Positions 1-10,872 of a DNA stretch of 64,000 bases are shown one piece after another. Origin of the DNA: Panorpa germanica (Eukaryota > Arthropoda > Insecta > Mecoptera > Panorpidae); the NCBI GenBank assembly GCA_963678705.1, contig OY783205.1, positions 11,656,001-11,720,000 on the forward strand, in the 5' to 3' direction. A program made the translations under genes and the position numbers. The number at the start of each line of letters is the position of its first letter. The first letter of the stretch is position 1. The notes beneath the pieces were generated by a model. That model searched no databases. It was not told where the DNA came from and saw only the letters and a program-made list of their open reading frames with translations.

Positions 1-500
1 GGCATGGTTCCGCAATTATGTGTTTTAATATAATTTTTTTATTGTTGTTTTCACTTTTACTACCGATTGCTCTAACTCTAGCCGAGTATACACATTTTTT
101 AATAGATTAATTCTTTTTAAGTCGCCTTATCAGTTCCATGTGTACGTCAGATTCATCATACTCCACTGCGATATCTTGATAAATTCATTTTTAAACGCCA
201 TACAATCTTTAACTACATTTAAACTAGCTCCAAACCTATCAACTTTACAGCGCTCTGCAGCTTATTGACACTTTGGTGAAGCATCACTCCGTCCGTAAAT
301 GTCTGCTACTTCCTCCAATTTTCGTACAGAAGCTGTAGCCATTAACAGGTAACAGGTATGCATTTCAGGTTCTGCGTCGGCATAAACCCATTGTGATTAT
401 TGGACTGTTCTCGTATTGCACTCTTACTGATACTCTTCTGTAATTGTTCTGTCCTAAGCCTTGTCAGCTCTGCTTGCACTCTCCTGCTTGAATTTCCCCA
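1..500 (-). pseudogene. Decayed coding-like remnant, unrecognised
   Basis: Read on the minus strand, about 410 down to 180 is open apart from two stops. It gives a protein-like stretch that includes ASVRKLEEVADIYGRSDA and AAERCKVDRFGASLNVV. A shifted frame then continues with AVEYDESDVHMELIRRLKK to about position 100. The stops and the frame change show it is not functional. I do not recognise the family. It could be an old transposon ORF or a host pseudogene fragment. The left edge of the window cuts it. Confidence 0.3.
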
Positions 501-894
501 GCTTCCAGCTGAAATACTTTCATCAACAGTAGTATCGTTAATGCTTATATTATTTAATTTTAAATTTTCCTCTTGAAAAACAGCTTACACAGTTTTTCGG
601 ATACTACTCACTTGGTAGTCCTATTATAGTGTTCGTCTTATGAATTCTCGACTATCTCGCTAATGATCTATCATTTGAAAGCACTGTTTGTAGAACACTA
701 TATTGTACTATACAGTTTTGAATTTTTATGCTTGTGGATAACTTGTAGATAATCTGTTTGCAAGAAACAAATTTTAAGCCAATGCAAACACCGAATATTA
801 AAAAATACAATATATTCCGAAAAGATCGACTTACGGGATGGTTGAGTGGCTACACTGGCTAAAGACGATTTTTATTCAGAACATATAACTAATC
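500..894. other. Intergenic, nothing recognised
   Basis: AT-rich sequence with stops in all frames. I see no gene, no obvious repeat end and no structured motif before the LINE remnant begins. Confidence 0.5.
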
Positions 895-2626
895 AATTCA
901 ACTTTGAAGTAATTGTGGTCAGAGTACATGTTCCACAAAAAATTATTATTTGTAACTTATACTAACCAAACAGTCAAAATATAATTATATAAGATATTGA
1001 AAATATATTAACACAAATACCTCCCTCCTTCATATTACTAGGAGATTTAAATGCTCATAATAGACTGTAAGGCAATACTACGGACAACAGAGGTAAATTA
1101 CTCTTAAACGACAGTCAATACACGCATTTTAATTTTTCTTTTCAAAGAACATCCGCAAATGATTTAACTCTATACCAACCATAAATAGAATCGAAACTTA
1201 AATAGTCAGTACTATCAGATTTATATGCAAGTGATCATTATCCAATTCAACTTCAAATCTTAAACAATACAACAGGTATGAACTGGTCAGGATTAAGATG
1301 GAACATCTCTAAAGCAGATTATAGTCTGTATATTGAACAAAGTACTAATAATAACAAAACATTTAACGAAGATGATCACATAGATGTTCACACAATCTAT
1401 TAGTTCCAAGATATTAGCAGCAGCAAATATCTTAGATTCCAAAAAGAAAATTGGCTCACACAAACTAGCCCTACCTCAGTGAAGTCATGTGCTAATGTCG
1501 TTAAAATGAAGAAAACAGCTTTTTACAGATACAAACGTCACAATACTGTAGAACTTCTTTGTCGAATTCAAAAGATTAAGAGCAATAGTACAAAAAACCA
1601 TAAAGCAAGCAAAGAAACAATCATGGAAACAACTTGTATTTTTCATACATTCACAAACAAGTATAAATGAAGGATGAAACAAAATAAAAACCAATAAAGG
1701 GAAACCAACAAAAGTTCAATATCTCTGCTTTAAAAATGTTATCATACATAATTACTTCAAAACAAGAAATATTAGATATGTTAGGAAAAAAAATTTATCT
1801 TAACTTCATCAGTTCTAAATATCCAACACAATTTCAGCAATACATGGCAGAAGAGACATATTTAGAAATAAACTTATCATCTGATAGTACTGAAACATAT
1901 AATACTCCAAAGATATTCTACATTCTATATAACTATATTCTGCACACCATATTTGTAACCAGACACCATTGGTAACTGCTTCATCTACCTGCTAAAACGA
2001 AAAAAACAATCTCAAAATTCTTATAGCATATCTGAATGAACGACTTATTTCTAACAGAATGGCAAAAAGCAATAGTATTACCAGTTCTAAAACCCAGAAA
2101 GACGCAACCGATATCAATAGCTACAGACCTATATCTTTAACGAACATCTTATGCAAATTATTAGAAAAAATTATCAATAAAAGGCTTATATATACCCTAG
2201 AAACACAAAATCCCTTAGAACCTAGACAAAGTAGCTTTCGTAAGCGTCATTCTACACTAGACTAAATAGTTAATCTGGAAACGGAAATACTCAATAGCTT
2301 TGCAAATAACCGGGAAAGTGTAGCAATTGTCTGAGACATTACTAAAGCTTACGATCGAACATGAAGATACTACATATTAAAAGCACTGGAGTTATGGAAC
2401 ATAAAGGGTCATCAAGCCCACTTCGCTAACAACTTAAAACTAGAAAAGCCAGCGTAAATTTAAACAACAAGAAGTCACACAAGAAAATGATTTTCTTCAA
2501 GGTTGAGTTTTTAGTGTAACATTGTTTCTAATTTCAATATCAATGAAGCAGGTAAGCAATGTAAGCAGGCGCTTATGGTAACGACTTAGTTATTTACTTC
2601 CGCAACAAGTAGTTCTAAAGTACTTA
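895..2626 (+). pseudogene. Jockey-like LINE, 5' portion (endonuclease and N-terminal RT), decayed
   Basis: Pieces of an apurinic-type endonuclease are readable in shifting frames: a stretch near 900-970, then ILLGDLNAHN at about 1037-1066, DNRGKLLLND near 1083, and SDLYASDHYPIQLQ near 1215-1260. A linker follows at 1736-1975. Reverse transcriptase begins near 2041 with EWQKAIVLPVLKP, then INSYRPISLTNILCKLLEKI (about 2115-2175) and SSFRKRHSTLD (about 2232-2264), followed by AIVxDITKAYDRT near 2318. The catalytic box reads YGND near 2575 instead of YADD. There are many stops and frameshifts, so it is dead. BEL-1 interrupts it at 2631, and the remaining RT thumb and RNase H lie at 8580-9590. Domain order and motifs match the Jockey group of non-LTR elements. 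Confidence 0.85.
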
Positions 2627-2631
2627 GTAGG
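2627..2631. repeat. Target-site duplication GTAGG, left copy of BEL-1
   Basis: GTAGG directly precedes the TG of the 5' LTR. The same five bases follow the CA of the 3' LTR at 8575-8579. Five-base duplications are usual for BEL/Pao integration. Confidence 0.93.
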
Positions 2632-3391
2632 TGGTTAAGAACGCATACACAATCTATATTTGTATATAGATATTTCACGTTCTTAATGTATTTCATTAGA
2701 ATATAATTTTGTATATTTTTATCTCTTAAGTTTTGTAATAATTCTTTTGTTTAACTAAATAATTTATTTTTTCTTTGTTATTCAATAAATTAACAAAGCT
2801 ATTGTTATTACTCTGGCATTGTACAAGTCTGTATCAAGGTCACACAGCTGGCCTGCCAAATGCATTCTTTCTATCAATGTGCTGATAAAACACTATTAAA
2901 ATAATCATTATTAACTCAAACTTCGTACAGTAAGCATCTTAAATATTATTAACTCAAACTTCATACAGTAAGCATCACTAAATATCTTTAATTATTAACT
3001 CAAACGTCGTACAATAAACACCAAAATATCAGCTCCAATTTTCAACAATTTGATAAATTATAAGAAGATTTTAATAGTGAATTGTATCACAGTATCATTG
3101 ATATATACAGTTATTCATTTAATTTTCAATTATTGTAATTCGTCAAGTGTATTCGTATAATAAATGTTTTATGTAAAATACTAGTGTTTTGCTGCTATTT
3201 GATTTAAAGCAAGAAATAAAAAATTGTTATTAATTATTTAATAACAAAAAGGTCCTTCGAGAAACTTTGGCGCAATCCATCGCTATCAAAGGAGTTAGAA
3301 GCAATCCATCAATCTGAGAAATTGGATACCGTCAACATCGCAAATAAGCCAATCTCAAGCTTATATAGATAAATAGGTCCAAACTCAACCA
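2632..3391 (+). repeat. BEL-1 5' LTR
   Basis: 760 bp, starting TGGTTAAG and ending CTCAACCA. It aligns base for base with 7815-8574 and has the same length. Differences seen include two inside the T-rich run near 2766-2773, C/G near 2783, A/G near 3047 and T/A near 3149. An AATAAA-like motif lies near 2785. Confidence 0.95.
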
Positions 3392-3413
3392 TTTGGTCGG
3401 CTTCGAGCCGGAT
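3392..3413 (+). other. Candidate primer-binding site of BEL-1
   Basis: TGGTCGGCTTCGAGCCGGA starts two bases after the LTR end. Most of it is complementary to the acceptor/T-arm end typical of eukaryotic tRNA-Tyr (CCGGCTCGAAGGACCA), with a small interruption after TGGTC. Position and TGG start fit a primer-binding site. The tRNA identity is an inference from memory of tRNA ends. Confidence 0.5.
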
Positions 3414-3720
3414 GCGAGCCAGGATAATCAGCATTTTGATCCTTCGAAGAAGATTCAAACATTTGGTCGTCTTCGAGCCGGATCAGAGCGGATGCACATC
3501 ATTAAATCATCTTCAAGAACGGATGCGAGATAAAGATAATCAACATTTTGATCCTTCAAAGAAGATTCACATCATTAAATCATCTTCAAGCAAGATTCTC
3601 ATCAGCGGATCCAGCAATTGAGCATCTTCAAAGAAGATTCACACCGAATTGATCATCTCTGAAAAGGATTTTCATCGCAGGATTCATCAATCTCACTTTT
3701 GGCGTCAAGTACAACAGCAC
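3392..3720 (+). repeat. BEL-1 leader with reiterated motifs
   Basis: The 22-bp primer-site-like motif at 3392-3413 recurs at 3462-3483 with one mismatch. Around it, short blocks recur two or three times: CATTTTGATCCTTC, GAAGAAGATTCA, and ATCATTAAATCATCTTCAAG (near 3499 and 3573). The result is an imperfect tandem patchwork with no convincing long frame. Confidence 0.7.
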
Positions 3721-4100
3721 ACACGAGTCAATCGCAGCAGCATCTGGATTCAGTCTTGAAACGAGAGCTACTACACGACAGTGGTGTCAAGGTAATCCTA
3801 AAAACATTTTTATAATTCCCATCCTATCCTTTATTACCTCTATTTTGGGTTTTTGCACTTACATCTTACATATTTTTACAAAATTTTACATTTACTACTG
3901 TTCAAGCGTTATTTCATTTTACCAAGGTGTTTAGACATCAATGATTCAGTTCCATCATAAGTTCGTATCATTGTTGTATTATATTTTTTAATCAATCTTT
4001 CAACGATATTTAGTTTCAGTTTGTAGTTAATAAATCCTTGCCACTTTAGTCAAGTCATTTAGCGTTACCAAGCTATTGACCATCTATAGGGCTCGTATTA
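3721..4100 (+). other. BEL-1 5' leader, non-coding
   Basis: AT-rich leader between the reiterated block and the roughly 322-bp duplication. No open frame or recognisable motif. Confidence 0.5.
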
Positions 4101-4700
4101 GTGTCATTAAGCACACACACACACACACATTAATTGCATTGGTTGCGAATATTAGATTCCATAAATATAGCCTCTTATTACGTCATCTAACGTCCTCACA
4201 TAGGAATACGACACTTAGAGCACATATGCCAATCGCATTATTTAGCGAATATAATTATTCCATTTTAAGCATTTGAATATATTTGTTCAAATCAAAATAC
4301 TCATCTGTGTATTTTGCACAGAAATATTTTTACGTGTTACGTAATAGATCATCGATTATATTATTGCATCCACAATAATATATATCTTTTTCAATTATTT
4401 TTTAAATATTTGAATTATATTTGTGTCATTTAGCACACATACATTAATTGCATTGGTTGCGAACATTCGATTCCATAAGTATAATCTCACATAGGTCATC
4501 TAAAGTCCTCTCATAGGATTAAGACATTTAGAGTACATACGCCAATCGCATTTAAATAGCGAATATTATTATTCCATTTTTAGCGTTTGAATTTTCAAAC
4601 CAAAATTACCGTCTGTGTATTTTGCACAGAAGTCTTTTACGTATTTTACGTAATAGAGTACTATTCATATTATTTGCATCAGCAATAATACACTATTAAA
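4101..4700 (+). repeat. Tandem duplication of about 322 bp in the BEL-1 leader
   Basis: Copy 1 begins GTGTCATTAAGCACAC at 4101 and copy 2 GTGTCATTTAGCACAC at 4423. Both continue with ATTAATTGCATTGGTTGCGA, then CCAATCGCAT, then CTGTGTATTTTGCACAGAA, then TTACGTAATAGA. Copy 1 also carries a short CA microsatellite (about 4111-4128). Copy 2 ends about 60 bp before the ORF start. The copies differ by scattered substitutions, so the duplication is older than the insertion. Confidence 0.85.
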
Positions 4701-4757
4701 ATTAGTTTTAAATATTATATTTAAAATATCATTAGAGATTTTAAAGTCACATTCACA

Positions 4758-7700
4758 ATGTCTTTAAAAACCTTAATTACAAAAATACATAGTATTAAAT
4801 CATCATTAAATCGATGCAGTAAAGCCATCGAAAATGTTGATATAAAAGATCCATCCACTTACGATGTGGAAAATATAAAGTTTCTTCATAAACAATGGGA
4901 ACCACTAATGGCTTCTATTAATAAAACTCACTCTCAAATGAGAGAATTAGTAGAAGATGAGAGTGAATTGGATGCCATTGATGAAGAAAATACCGATTTT
5001 TGGATGCAATACGTTAAAATAGGCGCAAAAATCAATAAAATTATCTCAGCGTCTAAATCAATTGAAGCATCATGCACTTCAATTTCTAAAGCTGCCACTT
5101 CCAGCACGCTTACAGCGCAAGTCAAACGCACAAGTCAAGATATGTTATCAACTGCTTTAGTCAACATACCTGACAAAAATGGTAAAATAATTACTGCACG
5201 CGCGCTTCTGGATAACGGTAGTACATCAAGTTTTATTACCAAAGGTTTATTACAAAAATTAAAAATTCACACTACAAATTCGGATGTAGTTGCTACCGGA
5301 ATTGATAACTCCGAAGCTAAAACACATAAGCAAGCAAAAATCATTTTGCATTCATCTATTAACAATTACAAAACGTTTGTAAATTGTCTGCTCATAGACA
5401 CAATAACCGACAAAATCCCACGCATCAAATTGGATATTGTCAATCTATCAATACCGCATACAATAAAACTAGCAGATCCTAGTTTTAACGAACCACAATC
5501 TGTGGATTTATTGTTAGGAGCTGACATTTTTTGGAAATTATTACGCGTAGGCAAATCAACACTATCCAATGATCGATTGCATTTGCAAAACACTTCACTG
5601 GGTTGGATAGTTACTAAATACAAATCTGCTACCAACAACAATCATGCGCAAAACCATCACACATCCTTGCAAACTCAAATTCCCAAGCTTTGTGGAAGCG
5701 AGTATGTTAAAGAATGTGGCACTTTAATTATTAAAGAACAAACTCAATTTCCCAAGGTTTGTGAAAGCGAGTCTGTTAAGAAATGTAGGACTTTTACTTC
5801 AGAGGAACAAGCATGCCATGATCATTGTAACAAAACTACTAATCGCAACTCAGATGGTAGATTAGTAATTACATTACCATTAAAATTGCCCACATCAGCC
5901 CTAGGGGATACCAAAACCACAGCTACCAAACAATTGCTTTCATTTGAAAGAAAATTTGATAGAATTACACAACATAAGTCTATGTATTCTACATTCACTC
6001 ATGAATATATACGATCAGGTCATATGACTACTAACATTATTCATAATTCATCCGAACCTACATATATTTTACCGCATCACGGTATAGGAGATTCCAAAAC
6101 AGCAATTACTAAACCCTTTCCGTTACCACAAAGAAAGCGTGTTACTAGTAAACCTCATAAATCATTCCTACTGTCAAACTACTCCATAGTTAAGTCAAAT
6201 TTTATATTTGACAAATTTTCAAATTTTAAATCGATCAATAGCGTCACCACATACTATTTACGTTTCATTCACAATTCTAGAAACAAGACAAACGGCATCT
6301 TTACGGTCAAGGAATTGCATAATTCAATTCACTTACTTATGAAATTAACCAAAGCAAATGTTTTATCATTAATAGCTAGAACCTTGGATCCACTCGCATT
6401 ACTATTGCCTTGTGACATACCATGCGAATTAATGATACAACAACTATGGTTAATTAGCTTACATACAAGGTCTAAATTATTTTCAAATTCACATCCATAT
6501 GCCACAAACACCACCCTTAATGATTCATATGTTGATAAGCTTCTGACTGGATCAAATGATCTATCAGAATTCAAGCTACGCTGTATTACAACAATAGAAA
6601 CATTAAGCAGTGCAGGATTTTATGTACCAAAATGGATGTCGAATGATCCCATCATTTTATTCAATTTAGACAACACTATTCAAGACCAACATTTTATTAT
6701 AGATCACGCAGACTTAGAGCATTTTAAAACTTTAATTGTCAAATGGTGCTCAAAAACAGATTGTTTCAAATACAATATCGCCCATTTTGATCCACCTATA
6801 AAATTACCCAATAAAAATGTTCTATTTTTCATTGCCAAAATCTTTAATCCACATGGATTATTATCACCCTACTTCAAACCGTTTATGCTATTGAAACAAC
6901 AATTAAGGCTAACAAATCTACACTGGAATGTTGAAATTCCAGAACATTCAGCAAAAATATGGACTCCTGTAATAAAGCAATTGCCAACCTTAAACAATGC
7001 ATCCATACCACAAAAATCATTAATCAAGAATTCCAAAACATTTGAAATTCATGGTTTTTGTGATGTGTTAAAAAATGGTTCTTGTATTTATTTTAAATCT
7101 ATTAACTGCAATATCATAATTGACAAACTCTTCTATATCGACCCAGGAGGTATAGAATATTTCATATTAATCATTATTCAATATTTCAATTTAATCGTTA
7201 AATGGCCCTCTAAACCTAACTGTTTTAAATACAGTATATTGCATTTTTATCTACTTGCCAAATTAACGAAATTAAACTATCATACTAACTTCAAGCACAC
7301 TTGTACACTGCAAACTCAAATTGAGGCAATCCTCAATTTCTATCCCTTTTTTTCCGCTTCCAATAATCCCATTGACCTAATTCCCTTCACACCTGGACAC
7401 CTCTTATTAGGACGGCAGATCACAAGAATCGCTCCTGCAGAGGACGCTCTAACTAAATTAAGCCGAACGCAGCGCTACTCGCAATTTCAAGACTTTATTC
7501 AAAGTTGTTGGATAAAAAGGTCAAGCGAATACTTAGGACGCTGTAATCAGCTTGTGAAGTGGAAAATGTCAAAGGATGCTGTACTGCAGCAAGGAACTTT
7601 GTTCATAATTAAGAAGCCAAAGCTTCCTCCATCGCAATGGATGTTGGATAGCCCAGTGAACTTAAGTACTAATGAAGTTTCAGCGACTCGAGCAGCCACT

Positions 7701-7889
7701 ATCAAGACAGCTAAGGGAAAACCAGCGTCTAGTGCAACATCTCGTTCCGCTACTTATTACAGAACATCAGTTGAAAATCAAGATGATTCTTACAATTTTC
7801 AACGCGCGGGAGTATGGTTAAGAACGCATACACAATCTATATTTGTATATAGATATTTCACGTTCTTAATGTATTTCATTAGAATATAA
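4758..7889 (+). CDS. BEL-1 internally shortened gag-pro-pol-like protein, 1043 aa
   Basis: One uninterrupted frame from ATG at 4758. Residues 1-130 are a short gag-like N-terminus; the usual gag body and CCHC knuckles are missing. A retropepsin region follows: STALVN (131-136), active-site-like LDNGS (151-155, where the family has DSGS), then LLLGADIFWKLL and LGWIVT. Pre-RT sequence includes GDTKTTATKQLLSFERKFD. The RT is reduced to a fragment whose catalytic box reads YVDK (591-594) rather than YVDD; the VFDGS and MYRQ parts are absent. Later come pieces of the post-RT region (IFNPHGLLSPYFKP), then the integrase C-terminal region (PFTPGHLLLGRQ near 875-887, and a basic tail domain). The integrase DDE core and RNase H are not seen. 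The last 25 codons lie in the 3' LTR. Enzyme activity is unlikely. It could act as a structural or dominant-negative protein, or the frame may be open only because the copy is young. Confidence 0.8.
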   Translation: MSLKTLITKIHSIKSSLNRCSKAIENVDIKDPSTYDVENIKFLHKQWEPLMASINKTHSQMRELVEDESELDAIDEENTDFWMQYVKIGAKINKIISASKSIEASCTSISKAATSSTLTAQVKRTSQDMLSTALVNIPDKNGKIITARALLDNGSTSSFITKGLLQKLKIHTTNSDVVATGIDNSEAKTHKQAKIILHSSINNYKTFVNCLLIDTITDKIPRIKLDIVNLSIPHTIKLADPSFNEPQSVDLLLGADIFWKLLRVGKSTLSNDRLHLQNTSLGWIVTKYKSATNNNHAQNHHTSLQTQIPKLCGSEYVKECGTLIIKEQTQFPKVCESESVKKCRTFTSEEQACHDHCNKTTNRNSDGRLVITLPLKLPTSALGDTKTTATKQLLSFERKFDRITQHKSMYSTFTHEYIRSGHMTTNIIHNSSEPTYILPHHGIGDSKTAITKPFPLPQRKRVTSKPHKSFLLSNYSIVKSNFIFDKFSNFKSINSVTTYYLRFIHNSRNKTNGIFTVKELHNSIHLLMKLTKANVLSLIARTLDPLALLLPCDIPCELMIQQLWLISLHTRSKLFSNSHPYATNTTLNDSYVDKLLTGSNDLSEFKLRCITTIETLSSAGFYVPKWMSNDPIILFNLDNTIQDQHFIIDHADLEHFKTLIVKWCSKTDCFKYNIAHFDPPIKLPNKNVLFFIAKIFNPHGLLSPYFKPFMLLKQQLRLTNLHWNVEIPEHSAKIWTPVIKQLPTLNNASIPQKSLIKNSKTFEIHGFCDVLKNGSCIYFKSINCNIIIDKLFYIDPGGIEYFILIIIQYFNLIVKWPSKPNCFKYSILHFYLLAKLTKLNYHTNFKHTCTLQTQIEAILNFYPFFSASNNPIDLIPFTPGHLLLGRQITRIAPAEDALTKLSRTQRYSQFQDFIQSCWIKRSSEYLGRCNQLVKWKMSKDAVLQQGTLFIIKKPKLPPSQWMLDSPVNLSTNEVSATRAATIKTAKGKPASSATSRSATYYRTSVENQDDSYNFQRAGVWLRTHTQSIFVYRYFTFLMYFIRI

Positions 7890-8574
7890 TTTTGTATATT
7901 TTTATCTCTTAAGTTTTGTAATAATTCTTTTGTTTAACTAAATAATTTTTTTTTTTTTTGTTATTGAATAAATTAACAAAGCTATTGTTATTACTCTGGC
8001 ATTGTACAAGTCTGTATCAAGGTCACACAGCTGGCCTGCCAAATGCATTCTTTCTATCAATGTGCTGATAAAACACTATTAAAATAATCATTATTAACTC
8101 AAACTTCGTACAGTAAGCATCTTAAATATTATTAACTCAAACTTCATACAGTAAGCATCACTAAATATCTTTAATTATTAACTCAAACGTCGTACAATAA
8201 ACACCAAAATATCAGCTCCAATTTTCAACAGTTTGATAAATTATAAGAAGATTTTAATAGTGAATTGTATCACAGTATCATTGATATATACAGTTATTCA
8301 TTTAATTTTCAATTATTGTAATTCGTCAAGTGAATTCGTATAATAAATGTTTTATGTAAAATACTAGTGTTTTGCTGCTATTTGATTTAAAGCAAGAAAT
8401 AAAAAATTGTTATTAATTATTTAATAACAAAAAGGTCCTTCGAGAAACTTTGGCGCAATCCATCGCTATCAAAGGAGTTAGAAGCAATCCATCAATCTGA
8501 GAAATTGGATACCGTCAACATCGCAAATAAGCCAATCTCAAGCTTATATAGATAAATAGGTCCAAACTCAACCA
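7815..8574 (+). repeat. BEL-1 3' LTR
   Basis: 760 bp, TG...CA, nearly identical to 2632-3391. It is preceded by the purine-rich GCGGGAGTA and followed by the duplicated GTAGG (8575-8579). The ORF upstream reads 75 bases into it before its stop. Confidence 0.95.
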
Positions 8575-8579
8575 GTAGG
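8575..8579. repeat. Target-site duplication GTAGG, right copy of BEL-1
   Basis: Exact match to 2627-2631. It marks the point where LINE sequence resumes. Confidence 0.93.
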
Positions 8580-9590
8580 CTTGTTAAATAAAACAGTATA
8601 CACATTTTTTACCACTAAAAGTGAATGTATGCTTTTTAAGAAATCACCGAAGCTTATTTCTCTTCCAAGACTGACAATATGTAACAAAGAACTTATATGC
8701 AGGTATGATTTTTTATGAAAAATTATCCTGTGTCGGTCATATAAAAAATTTAACAACAAAGTGGAGTAGTGTTATAAACTTTATAAAAGTTATATTACGT
8801 AATATTTGGGGAAGTGACCAGAAAACACTAATGAATATTTTTCAAACATCGATCCGCTCTAAAATAGATTACGGTTGAATTATATATCAAACTGCAAATA
8901 AAATATTCTCAAACTCATTAACAGTATTTATAATGAAGGTTTAAGACTAGCCTTTGGTGCAATTAGAAAATCTTCCGTAAAAAGTCTATATGCCATAAGT
9001 GGAGAACGACCGCCTTCAGTTAGACGAGACCAACTATCTCTAAATTATTATGCATCAGTCATATGGAATCAAAAACATTAATTTCGGAATTACAATAGAT
9101 ACACAATATGTCGCATTACACCACATAAACTCAAAACTGAAAAAACCGCATCTAATCAAATTAAAAAATCCCAATAATAAACATTCTTTATCTGACATGA
9201 GAACAATTCCAACAATCTTTAATAGCATCGCACCATAGAGTACAAGACTTCTATCTATAGACTTAACTTTGTCGAAAATTACTAAAAGCAATACCAATAC
9301 CATTTACAAATCGGTACTGAATAGTATTTTGAAAGAAAACCAAAATTTCATTAAAGTCTATACAGCTCAGTGCCAAATTTCCGGATGAAACAGCTTGGGC
9401 GTATATAAATGAAGATACAATTAGAAAAATCAAACTAGACGCAAGCAACAGTGTTTTTACTTCTGAATTATATGCTATAAAAGAAAGTTTACAAGGCAGC
9501 ACAACAACAAACAACAAAAGAAATATACTAATTTTATCTAACTCACTGAGTCCCCTATTGGCCATAGAGACTATATACTGAAGCATTTAA
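8580..9590 (+). pseudogene. Jockey-like LINE, 3' portion (RT thumb and RNase H-like tail), decayed
   Basis: This resumes the LINE interrupted at 2631. Readable pieces are MYAF near 8626, an NLYAGMIFYEKLSCVGHIKN-like stretch near 8690-8745, SDQKTLMNIFQTSIRSKIDY at about 8815-8870, NEGLRLAFGAIRKSSVKSLY at about 8932-8990, and ISGERPPSVRRDQLSLNYYA (8994-9053). An RNase H-like tail follows (FPDETAWAYI near 9377, then NSVFTSELYAIKESLQ at 9450-9497). Frames shift repeatedly. Homology stops near 9590 without an obvious poly(A) or 3' tail, so the true 3' end is missing or unrecognisable. Confidence 0.8.
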
Positions 9591-10872
9591 ATTCGTTACT
9601 CCTTTTATTTAATTGCTACAGTGTATATGGGTCTTTTCGAATTTAATATATTTTTTTTCTTTTGCATAATTCTTATCCTACTGTCATGCCGGTTTTGATG
9701 ATATGTGGTTCAGTGTTAAATTCCGCTGTGTCAACACTTCGTCTACTGTCAGTTGAAATACGAAGGTAAAAGACCGTGGGACAGTGAGTAAGGAATCGAG
9801 AGTTGGGCCGTGGTTGGCTTTGGTGAAGGTTGTTGAATATGGAATTTTGCAAAATTGAATTATTTGAAATATTAATTGATATTCTTTATTAAAATCAGTG
9901 ATTAATTATTCTGTGTGTAGATGTTATATTCATATGTGAAGACTGATAGTGTGTGATGTGAGTATCGGAATATCGTTAGTGTGATATCCTAAGTGCATCA
10001 GGTATTCTTATCCAATTATTTAATGAGTTAGGCCGGGTTTCTATCGTTGGGGTTTTATGAGTTAGGTCCTCCGCACATGAGGCGACTGATTGCAAACTTA
10101 AGCCCCGAATCTGCCCCAACCGAATGAGTAAGAAACTGTGTTGTTAGTGAGAGAATGAACGTCTGTACGAGTGAGAGAAACACACGGCACGAACGAATAT
10201 AAACTGGTTTTGAGCACGTTTTAAGGGATGATAATTCCCTTGTTGCATGCTTTTGATGGTGACATCATAAACAGAGATGTGCACAAATACTATTCAAAAG
10301 TATTCAGATACATACATACATACAAATAGGACACAATAAAATCCCGAATGCGGTTTACAAATACGTATTACGTTTTCATCTGGGGTATTCCACACTCGAT
10401 TCACATATATGACATTAGACAATGGCCGCCAATTAAGGCCTTCCGCACACGAGTCAACTGATTGCAAACTAGTGGAGCCGTGTTTCGTGACTCTATAGAA
10501 TTTTTTTGTTAAAAGTTGGGTTTAATCGATGATTGTATTTAATTATTTAATAAACTGTTCATTAATTTATATACTCATAGTATTATGACAGAATTTCTTC
10601 CATCAATCACATAATAATACAATAAATATTGCGATAATGTAGAGATTACGTTAATTGGTGGTATTAATCACAATATATCACATTATTAAAAACTTGCAAC
10701 CCAAAAGGCTAAATAGATTCTAGACAAGGAAACATTTATGTCATAAGTCACTTATCAAAAGTTATGTCATAATCTTTAAATCAGTAAATTATTTTAAATT
10801 ATGTTAGATCATAAAAATTACTTGTTATTATCAATACTAATAGAAGTAATTAGCTTATATAAAAGTAGTTTG

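Larger units (their letters stand above)
2632..8574 (+). mobile_element. BEL-1: BEL/Pao LTR retrotransposon, complete ends, shortened interior
   Basis: A 5943-bp element flanked by GTAGG. It has two 760-bp LTRs (TG...CA), a primer-binding-like site straight after the 5' LTR, a long leader, one open frame (4758-7889) and a purine-rich GCGGGAGTA tract just before the 3' LTR. By eye I find only about five differences between the LTRs, so insertion was recent. The frame encodes BEL-type protease, fragments of RT and the C-terminal integrase region, but the RT core, RNase H and integrase catalytic core are largely absent. It is therefore best read as a non-autonomous copy that had to move with proteins supplied by a relative. 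Confidence 0.93.
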
